A stretch of DNA of 17,930 nucleotides. Source: an uncultured Anaerolineales bacterium (GTDB taxonomy: Bacteria > Chloroflexota > Anaerolineae > Anaerolineales > UBA6663). The translations under genes were made by a program, and so were the position numbers. The stretch spans positions 1 to 17,930 of the forward strand of contig CALFZO010000148.1 of the NCBI GenBank assembly GCA_937952305.1, given 5' to 3'. This document shows positions 14,770 through 17,930 of this stretch, in pieces (the stretch's first letter is position 1; each line of letters opens with the position of its first letter). The notes beneath the pieces were generated by a model. The model saw only the letters and a program-made list of their open reading frames with translations, was not told the origin of the DNA and searched no databases.

Positions 14770-17553
14770 CTAGGTGCCACCGATGGGCGTCACTACTACT
14801 CGGAAACCGATGTCGCCGTAGCGGTAGTCAAGGCGAATGTAGCTTCGGTACGCACACCGGACCCCTCTGCGATTGATGCCGAACCCCCCGCCACGCAACA
14901 CACGGACGTTTCTCGAATTGGTAATTTCCTCTCGACCATCATTCGCCCAATATGGATATGGCCTGTACGTGGACAGGCACCACTCCCAGACATTTCCGGC
15001 CATGTCCAAACAATTACACGGTGATGCACCCAGCGGAAAACATCCTGCCGGGCTGCGCCGTCGCAAACGAGTCTCATCCATGTTGGCCCGATCTGGATCG
15101 AACTCGGCGCCCCAGGGAAATCCGCGTCCATCGGATCCCCGCGCCGCCTTTTCCCACTGGGCTTCGGTCGGCAAGGCCACCTCCCAGCCCTCGTCACGCA
15201 GGAGAGTCGCCAGGATAGGCGGAGTGTGATCCCAAGCGCGCAGAGTCTCGGTCAGCCAGGCGCAATAGGCCCGAGCTTCCCCCCAATTTACATTGACGAC
15301 TGGTGCTGTGGATATGCCATGCAAACAATCCCGATTGCCTGGCTGAAAACCACTAGTCTCAACAAAGGCCAAGAACTGGGCGACGGTCACGGGATAGCGG
15401 GCGACAAGGAAACGCGGCAAAGTGATCTCGTGTTGCGGGCTTTCGTCCTTCAGTTGCTTTTCTTCGACAGAGTAATCAGCGCTAAGGGCAGGGATAGCCT
15501 CAGCCGGTGTCCCCATCAAGAAAGGCCCGGCCGGGACTTCGACAAAGCCGAGTCGGCCGTCGGCGGGCAGATGCCAGGCGTGCGGGTCGAAGCGCGGGTC
15601 GCCGAGTTGGGCCAAAGTCTCCGCCGCCTCGACGCGCTCATGTGCGGGTAACCCGTTGGCCTCGATGAGCGCTGCCAGCCAACCGGCCATGCGCCCTCGC
15701 ACGGCCAGGTATTCATCCCGGCTGTTCAGCGCGGCGGTGCCGATCTCCAATAGCTGAGAGCCGGCCAGGGCCGCCCGGTGCCAATCCAACGTAGCGAAGG
15801 CGTGGCCGCTCTGTCGAAAGGCGTCCACACTCATCCGGCGGACCAGCGCATCCGCCGCAGATGTGCCGCGGCTGAGGCCGGCCCGCCGCGCCGCCAGCTT
15901 GAGCACCTCCGCCCAATGCGCGGGCGCCGCGCCGGCCAGGTCAAAGGCCCACTTACCCAAGTCATCCTGGCCGGCCAGGTAGCAGGCGGCCAGGAACTCC
16001 TGAAAGGTGCGGTGCGGGAACGAGTACTGGCGTAAAGCGCCGTGCCCGCCTTGTCCGAGGAGCAGGCCGGCCCGGTCTTCGATATAGGCCAGGACCTGCT
16101 CGGCCTTATCGAGGCTGCCGCCCAGCAAGGGCCGAAAGGCCTCCAGCAGGGCTGGTCCTGGGATATCGGCCGGGCCCGGCCGGTCGATGTGGCCGGCGTG
16201 GGCGTCGTAGGCCACGCGCTCGATCACGCCGCGCAGGTCGGCCAGTTTCAACGATGGCACCTGCAGGGTGTCCAATAAGCCTCGGTCAGCCCCGCTTGGT
16301 TCGTTCCAGCGCTGGAGCAAAAGCTCGACCACCTCGTTGTACAGGTCAGCGCGGTCATCGGGCAGGCGGCCGCGGTTGCTGTGCAGGGTGGCCATCAGGG
16401 TGAGTAGGAGTGGGTTCTGGGCCAAAGGCTGCAGATCCGGACGCTTCACCGCGATCCGCAAGCTCGCAGTCTGCTCCGTGGCTTCGGCGGCGTTCACCCA
16501 GCCCAGCGCGGCCACGGCCGTGTACCAGCGCTCGATGAACGCGGCGATTTGTTTGGAGTCGAAATCGGCCAGGCGGTACGCGGCCGGGAAGTCCGCGATC
16601 TTCTGTTCCGGCGCTTCCCAGGCGTATGGCCGCGCCGTTAACAGGAAACGGCTGGCCGGGCCGGCGCTGGCCACAAAGGCCTGCACGGCCTCCAGCACCC
16701 GCGTCCGCCGCCCCCCGTCTCCGACCTCGTCCAGGCCATCCAGTAGGAACAACACGCCAGCTTTGTCGGTCAGGTCGCGCACCACAGACTCAAGCTCACC
16801 GTGCGGCGCCAGGCTGCGCCACTCGCCGGCCAGGTAATCCCACAGGTGCTGGGCGGTCCCGGTCCGGCAGTCGGCCGGTAGGCTGGCCGCGAACTGCCGC
16901 AGCACGACGCGCACCGGCAGCAGCGGGCCATGCGTCCAGGCCGGGCCGATGCGCTCAAGCGCGCCCGTGGCACCTAGGCAGGCCTCGGCCAGGCTTAATG
17001 CAAGGTAAAGACTCAGCGTCGATTTCCCGGAACCCGGGGCGCCGAGTAGCACCAGGCGGGGATGCTCGGCCAGGGCCTCCAGTGCCGCCACCCGCGGGCC
17101 ATCGCCGACGCGTTCCGTGTCCACCGCAGAGTCGACAAACGGCCGGCGCGCCAGCCAGGCCTTCAGGGTCAGGGTTGCTTTTGGGATATGGAAATCCAGG
17201 TTGAGATCGACGTAGACGCTCGTCAGGCCCAGCGGCTGCGCGTTGGGGCGCGCGGCGCCCTGGTCGATGGCCTTCAGCCGCAGCGGCGCACACTCGCCGA
17301 TCAGCCAGCGCAGGTAGCGGTTGAGGAGCCGCTGCGCGGCCTCGGGATCGTGGCCGGTGTAGACGATCTTGGTGGACTTGACGAGGACGTCGCCGTGGAC
17401 ATCGCGGCCAACGGCCACGCCTCCGGCGGCAGCGACACCGCCCTGCGCGGCGGCGGCGCCGGCTGCCACCCCGCCTGGCGATAGCCGCGCCCCGCAATGA
17501 TCACAGAAGCGGGCTTCGTCGCGATTGCCCTGGCCGCAATTGGGACACTGCAT
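14770..17553 (-). CDS. Gene E: zinc ribbon-NACHT-FGE/C-type-lectin sensor protein
   Basis: The 927-residue protein has a zinc ribbon (C3-x2-C6, C17-x2-C20), a Gly/Val motif GGVAVGRDVHGDV (44-56), and NACHT with Walker A GAPGSGKST (171-179) and Walker B VLFLLDGLDEV (267-277). A winged-helix-like FPHRTFQEFLAACYL region and an FGE fold (about 668-920) follow. The FGE end keeps RCAYR but not the first catalytic cysteine. It is the most diverged of the five at its C-terminus and ends in TAG rather than TGA. ATG 17553 starts the zinc ribbon and has an AAAGGGTGG ribosome site. A leader of about 138 nt separates it from the promoter, much longer than for genes B and C. It is probably the first gene of an operon with the nucleosidase and gene D. 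Confidence 0.93.
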   Translation of the reverse strand: MQCPNCGQGNRDEARFCDHCGARLSPGGVAAGAAAAQGGVAAAGGVAVGRDVHGDVLVKSTKIVYTGHDPEAAQRLLNRYLRWLIGECAPLRLKAIDQGAARPNAQPLGLTSVYVDLNLDFHIPKATLTLKAWLARRPFVDSAVDTERVGDGPRVAALEALAEHPRLVLLGAPGSGKSTLSLYLALSLAEACLGATGALERIGPAWTHGPLLPVRVVLRQFAASLPADCRTGTAQHLWDYLAGEWRSLAPHGELESVVRDLTDKAGVLFLLDGLDEVGDGGRRTRVLEAVQAFVASAGPASRFLLTARPYAWEAPEQKIADFPAAYRLADFDSKQIAAFIERWYTAVAALGWVNAAEATEQTASLRIAVKRPDLQPLAQNPLLLTLMATLHSNRGRLPDDRADLYNEVVELLLQRWNEPSGADRGLLDTLQVPSLKLADLRGVIERVAYDAHAGHIDRPGPADIPGPALLEAFRPLLGGSLDKAEQVLAYIEDRAGLLLGQGGHGALRQYSFPHRTFQEFLAACYLAGQDDLGKWAFDLAGAAPAHWAEVLKLAARRAGLSRGTSAADALVRRMSVDAFRQSGHAFATLDWHRAALAGSQLLEIGTAALNSRDEYLAVRGRMAGWLAALIEANGLPAHERVEAAETLAQLGDPRFDPHAWHLPADGRLGFVEVPAGPFLMGTPAEAIPALSADYSVEEKQLKDESPQHEITLPRFLVARYPVTVAQFLAFVETSGFQPGNRDCLHGISTAPVVNVNWGEARAYCAWLTETLRAWDHTPPILATLLRDEGWEVALPTEAQWEKAARGSDGRGFPWGAEFDPDRANMDETRLRRRSPAGCFPLGASPCNCLDMAGNVWEWCLSTYRPYPYWANDGREEITNSRNVRVLRGGGFGINRRGVRCAYRSYIRLDYRYGDIGFRVVVTPIGGT
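14800..14904 (-). repeat. DGR-type variable repeat (VR) of gene E
   Basis: These 35 codons (residues 884-918) keep the fixed VR positions of the other genes: RVLRGG, F8, R12, R16-C17-A18, R20, R28 and GFR. The presumed variable codons again end mostly in C or T (ggc, atc, aat, agc, tac, att, gac). No close sister gene is present here, so the base-level test could not be made and the call rests on alignment with genes A to D. Confidence 0.6.
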
Positions 17554-17698
17554 GTCGCCACCCTTTCAATGCAGAAGCCGCCTGTCGCGAGTGGTCCATT
17601 CCGGCGCAGGTCCCCACTTCGTTTTCAGAGGTGTGCCGGGCCGGCTGCCGGAGCGCCTCAGTGCCGGGATCGGGCGCCGGCAGATCGATGCTGACGGG

Positions 17699-17726
17699 AG
17701 GATAGCCCAATAGATGTAAAAGTCAA
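17699..17726 (-). promoter_or_regulatory. Promoter of gene E
   Basis: TTGACT (17721-17726), a 16-bp spacer and TATCCT (17699-17704) match the layout of the gene B and C promoters. The resulting leader contains an inverted repeat CTGCCGG/CCGGCAG, which may fold. Confidence 0.6.
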
Positions 17727-17741
17727 TTGCCCCAGGCAGTC

Positions 17742-17765
17742 GGGTGCATTGCCGTTGGTGGCCAA
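17742..17765 (-). promoter_or_regulatory. Conserved element upstream of the gene E promoter
   Basis: This matches the element at 6720-6744 with few differences and sits at the same 15-bp distance from the -35 box. The rest of 17766-17930 contains a tandemly placed repeat pair and no supported gene. Confidence 0.45.
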
Positions 17766-17790
17766 TCTCCAGGCTGCTGCGCCCTGGTTG

Positions 17791-17836
17791 CGGTGCAGCA
17801 GGCATCCCGAGCGGAGGCCGCAGGCCGAAGTCGGGG
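17791..17836. repeat. Intergenic direct repeat, copy 1
   Basis: A 46-bp sequence beginning CGGTGCAGCAGGCATCCCGA recurs at 17885-17930 with two mismatches, 94 bp apart. It resembles widespread intergenic repeats and has no visible coding role. Confidence 0.7.
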
Positions 17837-17884
17837 AGGTCTGTTCCGGCCTGCCCATTCGCCGCTGGTGGTCCGTTTCGGGCG

Positions 17885-17930
17885 CGGTGCAGCAGGCATC
17901 CCGAGCGGAGGCCGGAGGCCGAAGTCGAGG
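17885..17930. repeat. Intergenic direct repeat, copy 2
   Basis: This is the second copy of the 46-bp repeat, and it runs to the end of the window. More copies may continue beyond it. Confidence 0.7.

Noticed and set aside
13710..14876. Plus-strand open frame of 388 codons
   Set aside because: It runs antisense across the nucleosidase, whose active-site motifs are clear on the minus strand.
53..17553. Annotation of the five large proteins as sulfatase-modifying or EgtB-type enzymes
   Set aside because: The similarity is to the fold; the first catalytic cysteine is missing and the region is variable.
1..17930. tRNA, rRNA, transposase, integrase or reverse transcriptase genes
   Set aside because: I looked for them in all gaps and frames and saw no supporting motif or structure.

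Overview
This is a GC-rich window (roughly two-thirds G+C by eye) in which every convincing gene lies on the minus strand. It holds five large paralogous genes (A to E from left to right), each encoding a NACHT-type STAND NTPase followed by a C-terminal FGE-sulfatase/C-type-lectin-like domain. Three smaller loci accompany them: an intact nucleosidase (PNP_UDP_1/MTAN-like), an interrupted gene resembling small Bell-type helical proteins, and a GIY-YIG nuclease. The architecture, the zinc-ribbon N-termini and the CCTCGACAGGCTCGG-type intergenic palindromes suggest a Chloroflexota (Anaerolineae/Caldilineae-like) genome. No rRNA or housekeeping gene is present to confirm this.

Layout in transcription order, right to left. 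Gene E (14770-17553) is followed by the nucleosidase (13788-14699) and gene D (11063-13783) in what looks like one operon; the last two are 4 bp apart. Gene C (7594-10767) has its own promoter and predicted membrane segments. The GIY-YIG gene (7016-7312) sits in a cluster of palindromic repeats. Gene B (3770-6637) has its own promoter. The Bell-like gene (2999-3583, in-frame TGA at codon 46) precedes gene A (53-2971) by 27 bp.

Two patterns tie the locus together. First, the last ~35 codons of all five NACHT-FGE genes look like variable repeats (VRs) of a diversity-generating retroelement (DGR). Within A/B and within C/D the scaffold codons are nearly identical, while differences fall almost only on the first two bases of codons ending in C, as expected from adenine mutagenesis of AAC codons. 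No reverse transcriptase or template repeat was found, so any DGR machinery would act from elsewhere or has been lost. Second, a 13-residue Gly/Val motif (like GGVAVGGDVHGDI) occurs near the N-terminus of every NACHT protein, at the C-terminus of the nucleosidase, and twice at the C-terminus of the Bell-like protein. This resembles NLR/effector pairs that signal through matching short amyloid-type motifs.

Working model (inference): a family of NLR-like sensors with DGR-diversified lectin-type ligand domains recognises varied ligands, oligomerises through NACHT, and templates assembly of effectors (a nucleosidase, and formerly a Bell-like helical protein) through the shared Gly/Val motif. Repeated promoters, repeated tails after the VR, and mosaic domain pairings show that the array grew by duplication and shuffling of cassettes.
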